This document shows, in pieces, positions 26,249-35,602 of a stretch of 64,000 nt of DNA. The first letter of the stretch is position 1; the number at the start of each line of letters is the position of its first letter. Under the pieces are notes generated by a model. It was given only the letters and a program-made list of their open reading frames with translations, was not told where the DNA came from and did no database searches. The translations under genes were made by a program, and so were the position numbers. Source of the DNA: Pseudoduganella umbonata (lineage in GTDB: Bacteria; Pseudomonadota; Gammaproteobacteria; Burkholderiales; Burkholderiaceae_D); the NCBI RefSeq assembly GCF_014192225.1, contig NZ_JACHXS010000001.1, positions 584,440 to 648,439 of the forward strand, written 5' to 3'.

Positions 26249-26941
26249 TTACTGTGCTTGTTGGATGTGTGGAGTGGTGTCGAACAGGGCGGCGATGTCG
26301 AGTTCCGTGAAGTCGCGCGCGACGCAGATCACGTTGTCGAATTCGGCGAAAGCCTCGGCCGGCAGGGTAGTGGTCAGGACCACGGCGCGCATGCCGGCGC
26401 GGCGCGCGGCTTCGACGCCCAGCGGCGCGTCCTCGAACACGATGCAGTGCTCGGGCGCGACGCCGCAGCGTTCGGCGGCCAGCAGGAAGACGTCCGGGTT
26501 CGGCTTGCCGCGGGCGACGTCGGCGGCGCCGACGACCGCGTCGAAATGGCGGCGCAGGTCAAGGCCATCGAGCGTGAACACGATGTTGGCGGGTGGCGCG
26601 GCCGTGGCCACGGCCAGGCGCACTTGCTGTTCCTGCGCCGCTTCGATGAACTGGTCGAAGCCGGCCACCGTTTCCAGGTGCGGCGCGTACAGTTCGCGGT
26701 ACAGCGCTTCCTTCTCGGCGTCGAGCAGCGCTGCGTCTTCCTTCGTCAGTCCGGCGCCGAGGTAGGTGCGCATGATTTCATGGCCCTGGCGGCCTGCCGT
26801 CGCACGGAAGAAGTCGTCCGGGTCGATCGCATGGCCGCGCCGTTCGAAGAAGGCAACCCACGACTTCGTGTGGAATGCCATGTTGTCGACGATGGTGCCG
26901 TCCATGTCGAAGACGAACGCACGGGGAGCGTGGTGGCTCAT
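26249..26941 (-). CDS. HAD-family hydrolase, beta-phosphoglucomutase-like
   Basis: 230 aa. Motif [13 protein letters not shown] puts the nucleophile at D12 and acid/base at D14; the helical cap is residues about 20-90; motif II is AVATAAPP; motif III is [11 protein letters not shown]; motif IV is [14 protein letters not shown]. The family includes sugar-phosphate phosphatases and beta-phosphoglucomutases; substrate not predictable. It sits tightly between prfB (3 bases) and lysS (2 bases), so it is co-expressed with the translation machinery and may be a metabolite-repair or housekeeping phosphatase. Confidence 0.88.
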   Translation of the reverse strand: MSHHAPRAFVFDMDGTIVDNMAFHTKSWVAFFERRGHAIDPDDFFRATAGRQGHEIMRTYLGAGLTKEDAALLDAEKEALYRELYAPHLETVAGFDQFIEAAQEQQVRLAVATAAPPANIVFTLDGLDLRRHFDAVVGAADVARGKPNPDVFLLAAERCGVAPEHCIVFEDAPLGVEAARRAGMRAVVLTTTLPAEAFAEFDNVICVARDFTELDIAALFDTTPHIQQAQ

Positions 26942-26944
26942 GCG

Positions 26945-28049
26945 TTACACCCCTTGCTTCAGCGAGGCGGCGATGAAGTCGTCCAGGTCGCCGTCCAGCA
27001 CGTTCTTCGTATTGCCGGTCTCGAAGCCGGTCCGCAGGTCCTTGATGCGCGACTGGTCCAGCACATAGGAACGGATCTGGTGGCCCCAGCCCACGTCGGT
27101 CTTGGAATCTTCCAGCTTCTGCTGCTCGCTCATGCGCTTGCGCAGCTCCTGCTCGAACAGCTTGGCCTTCAGCATTTCCATGGCCTCGGCCTTGTTGCGG
27201 TGCTGCGAGCGGTCGTTCTGGCACTGCACGACAATACCCGACGGCGCGTGCGTCAGGCGCACTGCGGAGTCGGTCTTGTTGATGTGCTGGCCGCCGGCGC
27301 CGGATGCGCGATACGTGTCGATGCGCAGGTCGGCCGGGTTGATCTCGATCTCGATCGAGTCATCCACTTCCGGATAGACGAACAGGGACGTAAACGACGT
27401 GTGGCGCCCGTTGGCGCTGTCGAACGGCGACTTGCGGACCAGGCGGTGCACGCCGGTCTCGGTGCGCAGGTGGCCGTAGGCGTAGTCGCCTTCGACCTTC
27501 AGCGTGGCGGTCTTGATGCCGGCAACCTCGCCGTCGGACTGTTCCATCACCTCGACCTTGAAGCCCTTGCGTTCGCAATAGCGCAGGTACTGGCGCAGCA
27601 GCATCGAGGCCCAGTCCTGCGCTTCGGTACCGCCGGCGCCGGCCTGGATGTCGATGAAGCAGTTGTTCGGGTCCATCGGGTTATTGAACATGCGGCGGAA
27701 TTCCAGGCCTTCGATGACCTTGGCGATTTCGGCCGTGTCGGCGATCACCGCTTCGAGCGTGTCGTCATCGCCTTCTTCCTTGCCCATCGCGAACAGCTCG
27801 GCCATGTCGGCCAGGTCGCTTTTGGCCTTCGTCAGCGTGTCGACGATGGCTTCCAGGCCTTTCTTCTCGCGGCCCATGTCCTGGGCTTTCTTCGGGTCGT
27901 TCCAGACCGCCGGATCTTCCAGTTCGGCGTTCAGTTGTTCCAGTTTCTCCGACTTCACATCGAAGTCAAAGATACCTCCGAAGTTCGTTCTCGCGGGCCG
28001 TCAGGTCTGCGAGCTGGGCGGCGAGGGAATTGATGCGTTCTGCTTCCAT
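26945..28049 (-). CDS. prfB: Peptide chain release factor 2, with programmed +1 frameshift
   Basis: Release factor for UGA and UAA stops. The gene starts at ATG 28049 ([13 protein letters not shown]) and reads 27 codons to an in-frame TGA at 27966-27968. After a +1 shift on CTT it continues to 26945, giving 367 aa (E. coli RF2 is 365). Recognition tripeptide SPF is in [10 protein letters not shown], and the GGQ catalytic loop in [17 protein letters not shown]. The ATG at 27958 would drop the N-terminus and is not the true start. First gene of the prfB-HAD-lysS operon. Too little RF2 lets the ribosome shift, so the gene autoregulates. Confidence 0.97.
27965..27980 (-). promoter_or_regulatory. 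RF2 programmed frameshift site
   Basis: On the minus strand: CGG AGG TAT CTT TGA C. The internal Shine-Dalgarno-like CGGAGG lies three bases before the CTT slip codon, followed by the UGA stop with a 3' C, as in the classical RF2 site (AGGGGGTATCTTTGAC). Confidence 0.95.
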
Positions 28050-28199
28050 GATTTTTCTGTCTCTTTAGAGGGCGATCAAACCTCCGATTATACCTTACGA
28101 GGGTTCGCCAGGCGCCGACGCCGGGCTGGCTGGGACCGGCGCGCCAAGGTGGCGGCGAGATCCCGGCGCCAGGCACCGAGCAGTGCACGATTCCCCGGC

Positions 28200-28644
28200 G
28201 ATCCGTTGGCACACGTGCAGGACAGCGTGAAGACCGTATGGTGCGCCCAGCACGATCCGTTCACGTGCGCGCCGGCCACCGGCCATTCGTTCGAGTCGCC
28301 ATCGAAGGGCGGCCAGAAATCGGTGCTGGTGATTGCCTTCCTGATGAGCCGTCTGCGACCCCGGCGGTGGCAGCCGTCGCAAAGGCTGGCGTGGCGTGGT
28401 ACCGGCGAAGCGGTGCGGATGGCGGATATCGCGTTCGAGCCGCGCAGCACGCGCCGTCCGGCGCCAACCCTTTCGTGCACCGGCCCGGCGCCACGGCCTG
28501 GTACCGCTTCTACGACCGGGACACCGATACCGGCTTCTTCTGCGGCCGCCAGCCTACCGGCAACCGCCGGGTGTCGGCAGGCAGTACGGGATCATGAAGA
28601 CTGGCGCCGGGAGCCGCTGCACATTCCATTGGGGTGGCGATTAA
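28200..28644 (+). pseudogene. Remnant of a pectate lyase (PL10/PelA-like), C-terminal part, multiply frameshifted
   Basis: Three consecutive pieces in three frames read like the end of a PL10 pectate lyase. From 28215: VQDSVKTVWCAQHDPFTC, then SVLVIAFLMSRLRP. After a shift near 28355: AAVAKAGVAWYRRSG, then GATAWYRFYDRDTDTGFFC. After a shift near 28575: QYGIMKTGAGSRCTFHWGGD and stop at 28642-28644. PL10 enzymes as I recall them have VWxQQHDPxTLAP, FLMS, and WxRFYEIGTNRPxF in this order. No N-terminal two-thirds is visible upstream; prfB begins there. So it is a dead, truncated fragment. The assignment is from memory of the family. Confidence 0.65.
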
Positions 28645-28718
28645 GGGACGCGTATCTGCGCTTATGCCGACAGGCTCGATATTGAGGAACCGCTCCAACC
28701 CCGGCAAAAGGGCGCGAG

Positions 28719-28743
28719 AAAAAGGCGCTGCTTGTGCAGCGCC
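28719..28743 (-). terminator. Terminator for the PEP-CTERM gene at 28784
   Basis: Stem GGCGCTGC 28724-28731 with GCAGCGCC 28736-28743, 4-base loop, and five T on the minus strand after the stem. About 40 bases downstream of the stop. Confidence 0.85.
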
Positions 28744-28783
28744 TGCCGGCGATTCCGGGGATTTCCGGAGAGGGGGCGACGAA

Positions 28784-29278
28784 TTACTTGCCTTGGCGGC
28801 GGCGCAGTGCGGCGCCGACCATGCCCATGCCAACCAGCACCATTCCATAGGTTGCCGGTTCCGGCACGGCCGAGATGGTAAGCGTATAGGTGCCCGTGCC
28901 TTCGTACTCGGTCAGCGCGTAGGTGCCAGCAGTGAAGAAGGGGCTTTCTTCGGTGCCTCCGTAGAGCTGGTCGCCGTCGGTTACCAGCAGGACCTGCGAG
29001 CCGGCATAGTCGTCGATGCTCAGGCCACCACCTTCCAGGGCGTTATAGAACGTCAGATCGGCAACGTCGGACACGGCATTGGTGTACGTGCCCACCACGT
29101 CGAAGTACGCAATGCCCACTTCTTCCAGGAAGTCGTCAGGTATCGCTTCGGAGTCGAGCTGCCAGCTTGCCGAGTAGTCGCCGCTGAGAGTGAAAGTGTA
29201 CAGCTCCGCGTTGGCTGCTCCGGTCCATAGAAGTGTCGCTGCCACCACGGTGCTGCTCAAAAAACGGTTCAGTTTCAT
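28784..29278 (-). CDS. PEP-CTERM sorting-domain protein, 164 aa
   Basis: Signal peptide at residues 1-24 (cut near ANA-ELY), a beta-rich acidic middle part without a recognised domain, and a C-terminal sorting signal: VPEPATYGMVLVGMG, hydrophobic helix, RRRQGK. Predicted substrate of an XrtA-type exosortase, exported and released or anchored at the surface. Monocistronic with its own terminator. The divergent cpdB-like gene starts 436 bases away. Confidence 0.9.
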   Translation of the reverse strand: MKLNRFLSSTVVAATLLWTGAANAELYTFTLSGDYSASWQLDSEAIPDDFLEEVGIAYFDVVGTYTNAVSDVADLTFYNALEGGGLSIDDYAGSQVLLVTDGDQLYGGTEESPFFTAGTYALTEYEGTGTYTLTISAVPEPATYGMVLVGMGMVGAALRRRQGK

Positions 29279-29714
29279 TGCATTGCCCCAAAAGTTGGTT
29301 TTGATGGATACCCAATGCCGTCATCGGCAACACGGCATTGGACAACATTAGCATGGAATGCAACTCATTCTGATCAGTAGACTTGTTTTTTTTATATTCC
29401 TAAAATTATGTCGTTTCGGTACGGTGCGGATGAGTCATGTCGGTATGTTTCGGGGGCAATCGGCAATCGGATGATCGACCAGCACCCGCAGCAGCATCCA
29501 GCCGCGGTAGCAGCAGGGACGGCGCGCCGGATAGTTCTGGCGCATCCGCTGGCTATGCATCGCCCGGACCAGCGGTGGATCGCCTCCGCTGATCGCCAGA
29601 CAGGGCAGCGGGGGCCGCACGACGGCAGTGCGAGGAGGAACCCGGGCAGCGAGTCTATTGTCCGAACGCCTGTCCGTTGCGTATCATGGCCCGTCTTCCA
29701 CAACTGGTTCAACG
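29279..29714. other. Intergenic region without a supported gene (436 bases)
   Basis: Separates the minus-strand PEP-CTERM gene from the plus-strand cpdB-like gene. The left 130 bases are AT-richer, with an A/T run near 29385-29400, and probably hold the PEP-CTERM promoter. The rest is GC-rich with only unsupported open frames on both strands. Confidence 0.6.
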
Positions 29715-31724
29715 ATGAAAAGTCCCACCACGAACTGCCTGCCACTGCTTTGCCTGCCGCTGCTGCTGGCCGGTTGCGCAACGATCCCCGGCGGGGGGCC
29801 GGCTGGCAGCCGGGCCACTGTCGCCATCCTGGAAACGACGGACCTGCACGGCAATGTCGTCAGCTATGATTATTACAAGCTGGCGCCGGAGGCGTCGATC
29901 GGGCTGGAACGTACGGCCACGCTGATTGCTCAGGCGCGTGCGCAATACCCGAACAATGTGCTGCTCGATAACGGCGATACGATCCAGGGCACTGCGCTGT
30001 CGGACTATCAGGCAATCGTGCAGCCGCTCGACTGCACCGAAACACTGGCGATCTACAAGGCATTCAACGCGCTGGGCTACGACGGCACCGGAATCGGCAA
30101 CCACGATTTCAACTATGGCCTGGCCTACCTGAACCAGGTGTCGGGCAGCCAGTTCGATGTCGATGGCGTGACGGCCGGCAAGCGCTGCGCCGGCCCGGCA
30201 TTCCCGCAGGTGCTGGCCAACGTGGTCAGCGTGAAATCGCGCCAGCCGCTGTTCAAGCCCTATGCGATCATCGACAAGCGCATCGCGGCCGTCGCGCCGG
30301 ACGGGAGCGAGGTAGCGGCCACGCTTCGTGTCGGCATCATCGGCTTTACGCCGCCCACGATTCTCACCTGGGACAAGCGCTGGCTGGAAGGCAAGGTAGT
30401 CACCGAGGGTGTGCGCGAAGCCGCGCTGCGCTACATTCCCGAAATGCGGGCCCAGGGCGCGGACATCGTGGTGGCGATCTCGCACGGTGGCCTCGACGCA
30501 GCGCCATACTCGCCTTCGATGGAGAACGGCAACTGGCATCTGGCCCGGGTGCCCGGCATCGACGCGATGCTGATCGGCCATTCGCACCAGGTGTTTCCGA
30601 ACGCGGCAAGCACCGTGCCGCAGTTCGACCTGCCCGGCGTGGACAAGGCAAAAGGCCTGGTGCACGGCGTGCCGACGGTGATGGCCGGCCTGTGGGGCAA
30701 GCACCTGGGTGTGATCGGCCTGTCGCTGTCCTGGAACGGCAAGGCCTGGATGGTCGACAAGGCGCATACCACGGTCGAGGCGCGGGCGATTGCGGCGGGC
30801 CGCGACGTGGTGGCCGCCGATCCCGCCATTGCGCCGCTGATCGAAGCGGAGCACGCGGCCACGATCCGCTATGTGAAGACGCCGGTCGGCCGCACCGATT
30901 TCCGCATGTCGACGTATTTCGCCGACGCGGGCGACGTCAGCGCGATCCAGGTCGTCAACCAGGCGCAGGGCGCGTACCTGCAGGACTACGTGAAAACCAA
31001 CCTGCCACAGCTGGCGCACCTGCCTGTGTTGTCGGTGTCGTCGCCGTTCAAGACCGGCTCGGCCGGCGTGACCGATTACACGGACGTGCCGGCTGGCGGC
31101 ATCGCGCTGAACAACGCGGCCGACCTGTATCTGTATCCGAACGCGCTGTACGGCGTGAAAGTGGATGGCGCCGGTCTCCAGGCGTGGCTGGAGAAGGCGG
31201 CCGGCCGCTTCAACACGATCGACCCGCGCCGTACCGAGCCGCAGGAACTGGTCAATACCGGCTTCCCCGGCTATAACTTCGACATGCCGGCCAGTGCCGA
31301 GCTGCGCTACGAGATCGACATCACGCAACCACCCGGCAAGCGCGTGAAAAACCTGCGCTTCCGCGATGCGCCGGTCGCTACCGATCAGGAATTCCTCGTT
31401 GCGACAAATAACTACCGCGCCAGCGGCGGTGGCGCCTTCCCCGGACTGGATGGCAGCAATACCGTGGTGGCCGCTCCGGACAACAACCGCGACGTGCTGA
31501 TCGCGTACATCCGCAAGCAGGGGCAGTTGACCCGCGCCGGTCACGGCAGCAGCCGCAGCTGGCGTTTTGCCCCGGTGGCCACGGCGGGCCCGGTAGTATT
31601 CCACTCCGCACCCGGCAAGGAGGCGCTGGCGCGCGAGGCCGGGTTGTCGAATGTGCGCCAGCTGAATGCCGACGATGGCGGCGGCAAGGGCTTCGGATTG
31701 TATGCGATCGACCTGGCGCGATAA
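29715..31724 (+). CDS. 2',3'-cyclic-nucleotide 2'-phosphodiesterase / 3'-nucleotidase, lipoprotein form
   Basis: 669 aa from ATG 29715. The signal has a clean lipobox (LLLAGC), so it is likely an outer-membrane lipoprotein, whereas E. coli CpdB is soluble periplasmic. The N-terminal metallophosphatase domain has ETTDLHGNV, GNGD-like DNGDTIQGT, GIGNHDFNYG, and GHSHQVFPN for the two-metal site. The C-terminal 5'-nucleotidase domain binds the nucleoside (FDMPASAELRYEID and NNYRASGGGAFPG). Salvages extracellular nucleotides and RNA breakdown products as phosphate and nucleoside source. Single gene. Confidence 0.9.
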   Translation: MKSPTTNCLPLLCLPLLLAGCATIPGGGPAGSRATVAILETTDLHGNVVSYDYYKLAPEASIGLERTATLIAQARAQYPNNVLLDNGDTIQGTALSDYQAIVQPLDCTETLAIYKAFNALGYDGTGIGNHDFNYGLAYLNQVSGSQFDVDGVTAGKRCAGPAFPQVLANVVSVKSRQPLFKPYAIIDKRIAAVAPDGSEVAATLRVGIIGFTPPTILTWDKRWLEGKVVTEGVREAALRYIPEMRAQGADIVVAISHGGLDAAPYSPSMENGNWHLARVPGIDAMLIGHSHQVFPNAASTVPQFDLPGVDKAKGLVHGVPTVMAGLWGKHLGVIGLSLSWNGKAWMVDKAHTTVEARAIAAGRDVVAADPAIAPLIEAEHAATIRYVKTPVGRTDFRMSTYFADAGDVSAIQVVNQAQGAYLQDYVKTNLPQLAHLPVLSVSSPFKTGSAGVTDYTDVPAGGIALNNAADLYLYPNALYGVKVDGAGLQAWLEKAAGRFNTIDPRRTEPQELVNTGFPGYNFDMPASAELRYEIDITQPPGKRVKNLRFRDAPVATDQEFLVATNNYRASGGGAFPGLDGSNTVVAAPDNNRDVLIAYIRKQGQLTRAGHGSSRSWRFAPVATAGPVVFHSAPGKEALAREAGLSNVRQLNADDGGGKGFGLYAIDLAR

Positions 31725-31764
31725 GTTCGGTGCAAAGAAGGTCGGCGCCGTAAAAGCGGGTGTG

Positions 31765-32301
31765 ATGAGGCCAGCTCTGGCAGCGATTGCATCGCTGCTG
31801 TGGTCCGTGCCGCCCGGTTCTGCAGCCGATTCTGTTGCGACCACCGCCGCGGATCCTGTAGCTTCCCGCACGGCTGGCCTGGCAGCCGCCCGGGCTGCAA
31901 TGGCCGGGCCGCCGTCTGGCTGGCCACGAGCCTTCGCCGATTTCAGCGGTGCTGCGCGCGATGGCGACGCCAACGCCGCTTATTGGGCTGGGCTGATGGT
32001 CCGCAATGGCAAGGGCACGGCTGCCGACACGACGGCTGCCGTCGCGTGGCTGGAGCAGGCGGCAAGAGGGGGCGTGCCGGATGCCATGTTCGTGCTGGCC
32101 AATATGCTGATCGCGGGCGAGGGCGGTGCGCCCGACGCGGCGGCAGGCCACGCGTGGCTGCAACGCGCTGCCGCCCTGGGGCAACCGGCCGCGCTCCAGC
32201 AGCTGGCACAGGGGGCTTACGAGGAAGGCGCCGCCGAACGGGCGGACGCGTTGCTGAAGGAAGCGGCGCACGCGCTGAAGCACCGGACGGCGTTACCGTA
32301 A
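31765..32301 (+). CDS. Secreted Sel1-like repeat protein
   Basis: 178 aa from ATG 31765; a longer frame upstream overlaps cpdB. The signal peptide (MRPALAAIASLLWSVPPGSAA) is followed by two to three Sel1/TPR-like repeats: AAYWAGLMVRNGKGTAAD, AMFVLANMLIAGEGG and AALQQLAQGAYEEG. Such repeats mediate protein contacts in the periplasm; no partner can be named. It starts 40 bases after cpdB, so it may be co-transcribed. Confidence 0.72.
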   Translation: MRPALAAIASLLWSVPPGSAADSVATTAADPVASRTAGLAAARAAMAGPPSGWPRAFADFSGAARDGDANAAYWAGLMVRNGKGTAADTTAAVAWLEQAARGGVPDAMFVLANMLIAGEGGAPDAAAGHAWLQRAAALGQPAALQQLAQGAYEEGAAERADALLKEAAHALKHRTALP

Positions 32302-32369
32302 AGCCCGGCTTTGGCGTGGCTTTGAGCAATAGCCTTGCGATCCATCGCACAACGTGAACGCACAGGTAC

Positions 32370-33128
32370 CTATGCGCGTGGCCGATAGTGCAGGACGGCG
32401 GCACCTTTTTCACAGGAAATCTGGCGCTGCTCCATTTCCGGGTATTCGGCAGCCCAGCGGCGCAGGATTTGCTGTTCGTCCGGACGCTGCGCGTCGTCAA
32501 GGAAAACCGCGGCGCCGGGGGACAAGGAGCCGAACAACGCGGGCCCGGCGGGGTAGCGGGCTAGCGAACGCGTGGCCTGGGGCGGTCCATCGATGACCAG
32601 CATATCCACCTCGGCATTGCGCGGCAATCCGTCCGTGGCGTACCAGGGCCAGGTTGCACCGGCGAACTGCTGGGCAGTCAACGGTGCGTCGATCACGTCC
32701 GCCCAGGCTGTCAGCCCGTGCCTTTCGAGCTGCCGGCGCGTCTCGCGCGCATAAGCTGCATCGTGCTCCAGGCTGTACACTCTGCCGCTGCCGTTGATTT
32801 GCAAGCAGCGTGCCAGCACAATCGTCGAGGTGCCACTGCTGCATTCGACGACGACGCTTGGCTTGTCGGTCAATGCGTGCCGCGTCAATTCGAGCAGGAA
32901 GTCCGGCGATGCGGCCCAGCCGCGGGTGTCAGGCAGGCTGCGGGACAAGCCCAGGTCCGTGTACAGTCCGTGCAATGCTTCCATCTGGCGAAACAGGCAG
33001 TTGTTCTGCTTGTGCGACTGGTCCCGGACATCGTGCAGCATCAGGTGGATCATGCGTACTTTGTGCAATGTATAGGCACACAGCAGCAAGGTCGCACCAA
33101 TGAAAAGTATGGATGTCACTGGAAACAT
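32370..33128 (-). CDS. Membrane-anchored class I SAM-dependent methyltransferase
   Basis: 252 aa. The N-terminal TM helix (residues 3-22) is followed by a Rossmann methyltransferase domain: VVVECSSGTSTIVLARCL (motif I), RVYSLEHDAAYA (motif II) and VDMLVIDGPPQ (post-I acidic region). Similar to Methyltransf_24 proteins. It ends an operon with the tyrosine autokinase (8 bases upstream) and the chain-length protein, so a role in modifying or capping the XrtA-linked polysaccharide is a reasonable inference. Substrate unknown. Confidence 0.82.
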   Translation of the reverse strand: MFPVTSILFIGATLLLCAYTLHKVRMIHLMLHDVRDQSHKQNNCLFRQMEALHGLYTDLGLSRSLPDTRGWAASPDFLLELTRHALTDKPSVVVECSSGTSTIVLARCLQINGSGRVYSLEHDAAYARETRRQLERHGLTAWADVIDAPLTAQQFAGATWPWYATDGLPRNAEVDMLVIDGPPQATRSLARYPAGPALFGSLSPGAAVFLDDAQRPDEQQILRRWAAEYPEMEQRQISCEKGAAVLHYRPRA

Positions 33129-33136
33129 GGCGGGCC

Positions 33137-33910
33137 CTAGTCGTAATAGGCGTACGGTTCGCTGCAGGTGAAGGGCTGGGTTTTGTTATAGATGAGACTT
33201 ACATGGCGGCAGTTCTCGGTCTGGCGCAGCGCCTCGCGCACCGTACTGTGCGTGGTGCGTTCCGCTTCCACGACCAGGACAACCTGGCCCATTTGCGATG
33301 CCAGAACACCTGCCTCGGACGTCAGCAGCAATGGCGGCGAGTCGAAAATCACGATACGGTCGGCATAGCGGCTGGCGATATCGTCGAGCAGCCGGGACAT
33401 GCTACCGCTGGCCAACAGCTCCGTTGCATGCTTGTTGCGCCGACCGGCCGGCAGCAGGCTGAGGGCAGGGACATTGGTGCGGAGGATCACCTCCGAGAGA
33501 TCCAGCGTCTCGTCGAGCAGCACATCCATCAGGCCAGGACTAGCCCCGACGCCCAGCACGTTGAGCAATGCGGGACGTGCAACATCGGCATCGACCAGCA
33601 ATACGGTAGTGTCGCGTTCCATGGCCATGCTCATTGCCAGGTTAATCGCACAGAACGTCTTGCCTTCGCCGGGCAGCGCACTCGTCACGATGATCAGGTT
33701 TCCGTGATGAATTGGCGGACTGTCGACGCCGCGCGCGCTGCGCAGCAACGGCCGTTTGATGTTACGAAAGTCTTCCGCGACACCGCTTCGGCCGCCCTCG
33801 TGCGTGATCATGCCCAGTTGCTGGAGGCGCATGAGATCGATTTCCGCGAAGTGCCCATCGGGACTGACGAGGAAAGGCTCTGTCCGGGGGCCAGTGGTGT
33901 TAGGTATCAT
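33137..33910 (-). CDS. XrtA-associated tyrosine autokinase (BY-kinase, CpsD/EpsG type)
   Basis: 257 aa. ATP-binding motifs of bacterial tyrosine kinases: Walker A SALPGEGKT at 77-85 (K84), Walker A' LLVDADVARP, Walker B VIFDSPPLLL. The C-terminus YAYYD offers a small tyrosine cluster for autophosphorylation, fewer than in E. coli Wzc. It works with the Wzz-like protein 12 bases upstream to control chain length and export of polysaccharide at the inner membrane. Matches the TIGR03018-type kinase of PEP-CTERM/EPS loci by eye. Confidence 0.92.
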   Translation of the reverse strand: MIPNTTGPRTEPFLVSPDGHFAEIDLMRLQQLGMITHEGGRSGVAEDFRNIKRPLLRSARGVDSPPIHHGNLIIVTSALPGEGKTFCAINLAMSMAMERDTTVLLVDADVARPALLNVLGVGASPGLMDVLLDETLDLSEVILRTNVPALSLLPAGRRNKHATELLASGSMSRLLDDIASRYADRIVIFDSPPLLLTSEAGVLASQMGQVVLVVEAERTTHSTVREALRQTENCRHVSLIYNKTQPFTCSEPYAYYD

Positions 33911-33922
33911 CGTAGACTCCTG

Positions 33923-35452
33923 CTAAGACTGAAGCATTGACAGCGCCATCACGCCACCATAGAAGGCAAACAGAGAGGCCACGCCGGCGCCAAAGCCGAA
34001 CTGGCTTCGGCGCCGCTTCTTGCGTTGTGGTTCGGTCCAGTTCATTGCGACTGCCCCGAGTACCCTTAGTCCGGTTGCGTCGCGCAACTCAGCCGGACTC
34101 TGGTAGGTAGGACGTACTTGGCTGATCAGTAGGGCCACTGCGGCACCGGCCAGTACGGCAACACCGAACACGATGCTGTAAAGCAGCGCTCTGTTGGGTC
34201 CCGTGGGACGTAGCGGCATCGTTGGCGGGTCGATGATCTTGAAGCTCAACATGTCTGTCGACGTGCTCAGGTCACCCGACAGCTTCGCCGCTTCGCGTCG
34301 CTCGATCAATTTTTCGTAATTGTCCTTGTTGATCAGGTAATCACGGTTCAGTTGCGCGAGCTGTGATTCCACCTCCGGCACGGCCTTGCTCTGCTCGACG
34401 AGTGCCGCATGCCGTTGTTGCATTTCGGCGACCCGTGCGCGAATCGATGCCACGCGCGCATCGGATTCAGCCAGGGCGACCTTCAATTGCTGCAGCATCG
34501 GGCTGTAGCCGATGCCCGGATCGGACGGCGCAGTCCGGGTTTTTGCCTCGTGGACCTTGCGCTCCTCGAGCAGCGTGATCAGGCGGCGGGTGGAGATGAT
34601 GTCCGGGTGGGCCTCGGTATATTGCAACAGCAGTGCGTCGAGCGATTTGGTCAGTGCGGAAATACGGCCGTCCAGTTCCGGATTGTCGATCGCCGCCGGG
34701 CCGAGATCGGTGCCAAGGATCGGCTCGTCGCCGGCGATCTGAGAATGGATGGCCTTGCGGGCCTGTTCGGCCTCGACCAGTTCCAGCTTGGCGTTATTCA
34801 ATGCGTCGGTCGACATCAATATTTGCGAACCGTAATCGACGCCTTGTCGCGGCAGCAGCGTGTTGTGCTTGAGCTTGAATTCTTTGACTGAATTTTCAGC
34901 GGCCAGCAGCCGCTCTTCGTAGCTGCGAATCTGATCGTCGATGAACTGCACGGCCTTGTCGGACTCGCCCCGCTTGCCTTTCAAGCCGCCCTCGACGAAT
35001 ATCGTCAGAAACGACTGCACCACGTCGCGCACCAGGCGCGGATCGCTGTTGCTATAGCTGATCGTGTAGATGTCGTAGGTGCTGGTGCCGCCAATGCGGA
35101 TCTTCTGCATCAGTTCATCGACCTGCTTTTCATGTTCGCGCGGCGTAGAGGCTTTAACATCGAGGTCAACCATGCGGATGACGCGCTCGACGTTAGGCCG
35201 GCTGAGAAGAGTCCTGCTCATGATCGCCACCTGCTGAGTGACATTCGGCATGGAGGTCATGCCCGACAGCAGAGGTTTCAGAATGCTCTGCGTATCGACG
35301 AATACACGCGCCGTCGTCTGGTAATCGTCGGGGAGCAGATAGATCTTGATCGAGCCGCCCGTGGCGATGGCCCAGGCGACGAGTACTGCGCTCCAGCGAT
35401 ACTTCCAGATTCCCTTCAACCCGGACTGTAGCTGGGCGATGATTTCTTCCAT
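33923..35452 (-). CDS. XrtA-system polysaccharide chain-length determinant (Wzz/GumC-like)
   Basis: 509 aa. First TM helix at about residues 16-34, then the Wzz domain (LPDDYQTTARVFVDTQSIL), a long periplasmic coiled-coil region (about 160-390), the proline-rich IDPPTMPLRPTGPN, a second TM helix, and a third hydrophobic stretch at the very end. It corresponds to the chain-length protein of PEP-CTERM/EPS loci (TIGR03007 type). First gene of the minus-strand operon with the kinase and methyltransferase. Confidence 0.92.
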   Translation of the reverse strand: MEEIIAQLQSGLKGIWKYRWSAVLVAWAIATGGSIKIYLLPDDYQTTARVFVDTQSILKPLLSGMTSMPNVTQQVAIMSRTLLSRPNVERVIRMVDLDVKASTPREHEKQVDELMQKIRIGGTSTYDIYTISYSNSDPRLVRDVVQSFLTIFVEGGLKGKRGESDKAVQFIDDQIRSYEERLLAAENSVKEFKLKHNTLLPRQGVDYGSQILMSTDALNNAKLELVEAEQARKAIHSQIAGDEPILGTDLGPAAIDNPELDGRISALTKSLDALLLQYTEAHPDIISTRRLITLLEERKVHEAKTRTAPSDPGIGYSPMLQQLKVALAESDARVASIRARVAEMQQRHAALVEQSKAVPEVESQLAQLNRDYLINKDNYEKLIERREAAKLSGDLSTSTDMLSFKIIDPPTMPLRPTGPNRALLYSIVFGVAVLAGAAVALLISQVRPTYQSPAELRDATGLRVLGAVAMNWTEPQRKKRRRSQFGFGAGVASLFAFYGGVMALSMLQS

Positions 35453-35543
35453 GACCGGTCTCTCCGAATGAACCTAGTCCGATCGATTATATGGTTGTGG
35501 TTGGGGTGCAAAGTCGTAACTGCTGAGCACTTGCGTCTTGTCA

Positions 35544-35578
35544 AAATAAGCGTACCGCCGGTGTCACCAGCGGTACGC
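35544..35578 (-). terminator. Terminator for the PEP-CTERM gene at 35603
   Basis: 9-bp perfect stem (GCGTACCGC 35550-35558 with GCGGTACGC 35570-35578), 11-base loop, followed on the minus strand by TTATTTTG. About 25 bases downstream of the stop codon. Confidence 0.8.
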
Positions 35579-35602
35579 GCGCTGCTGATCGGGAAGGCCG
35601 GA

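Noticed and set aside
29392..29781. Minus-strand frame of 129 codons in the gap before the cpdB-like gene
   Set aside because: It overlaps the start of the real gene, has no RBS and shows no protein-like pattern.
29709..31973. Long minus-strand frame antisense to the cpdB-like gene
   Set aside because: Same reason: the plus strand encodes a clear metallophosphatase with all motifs.
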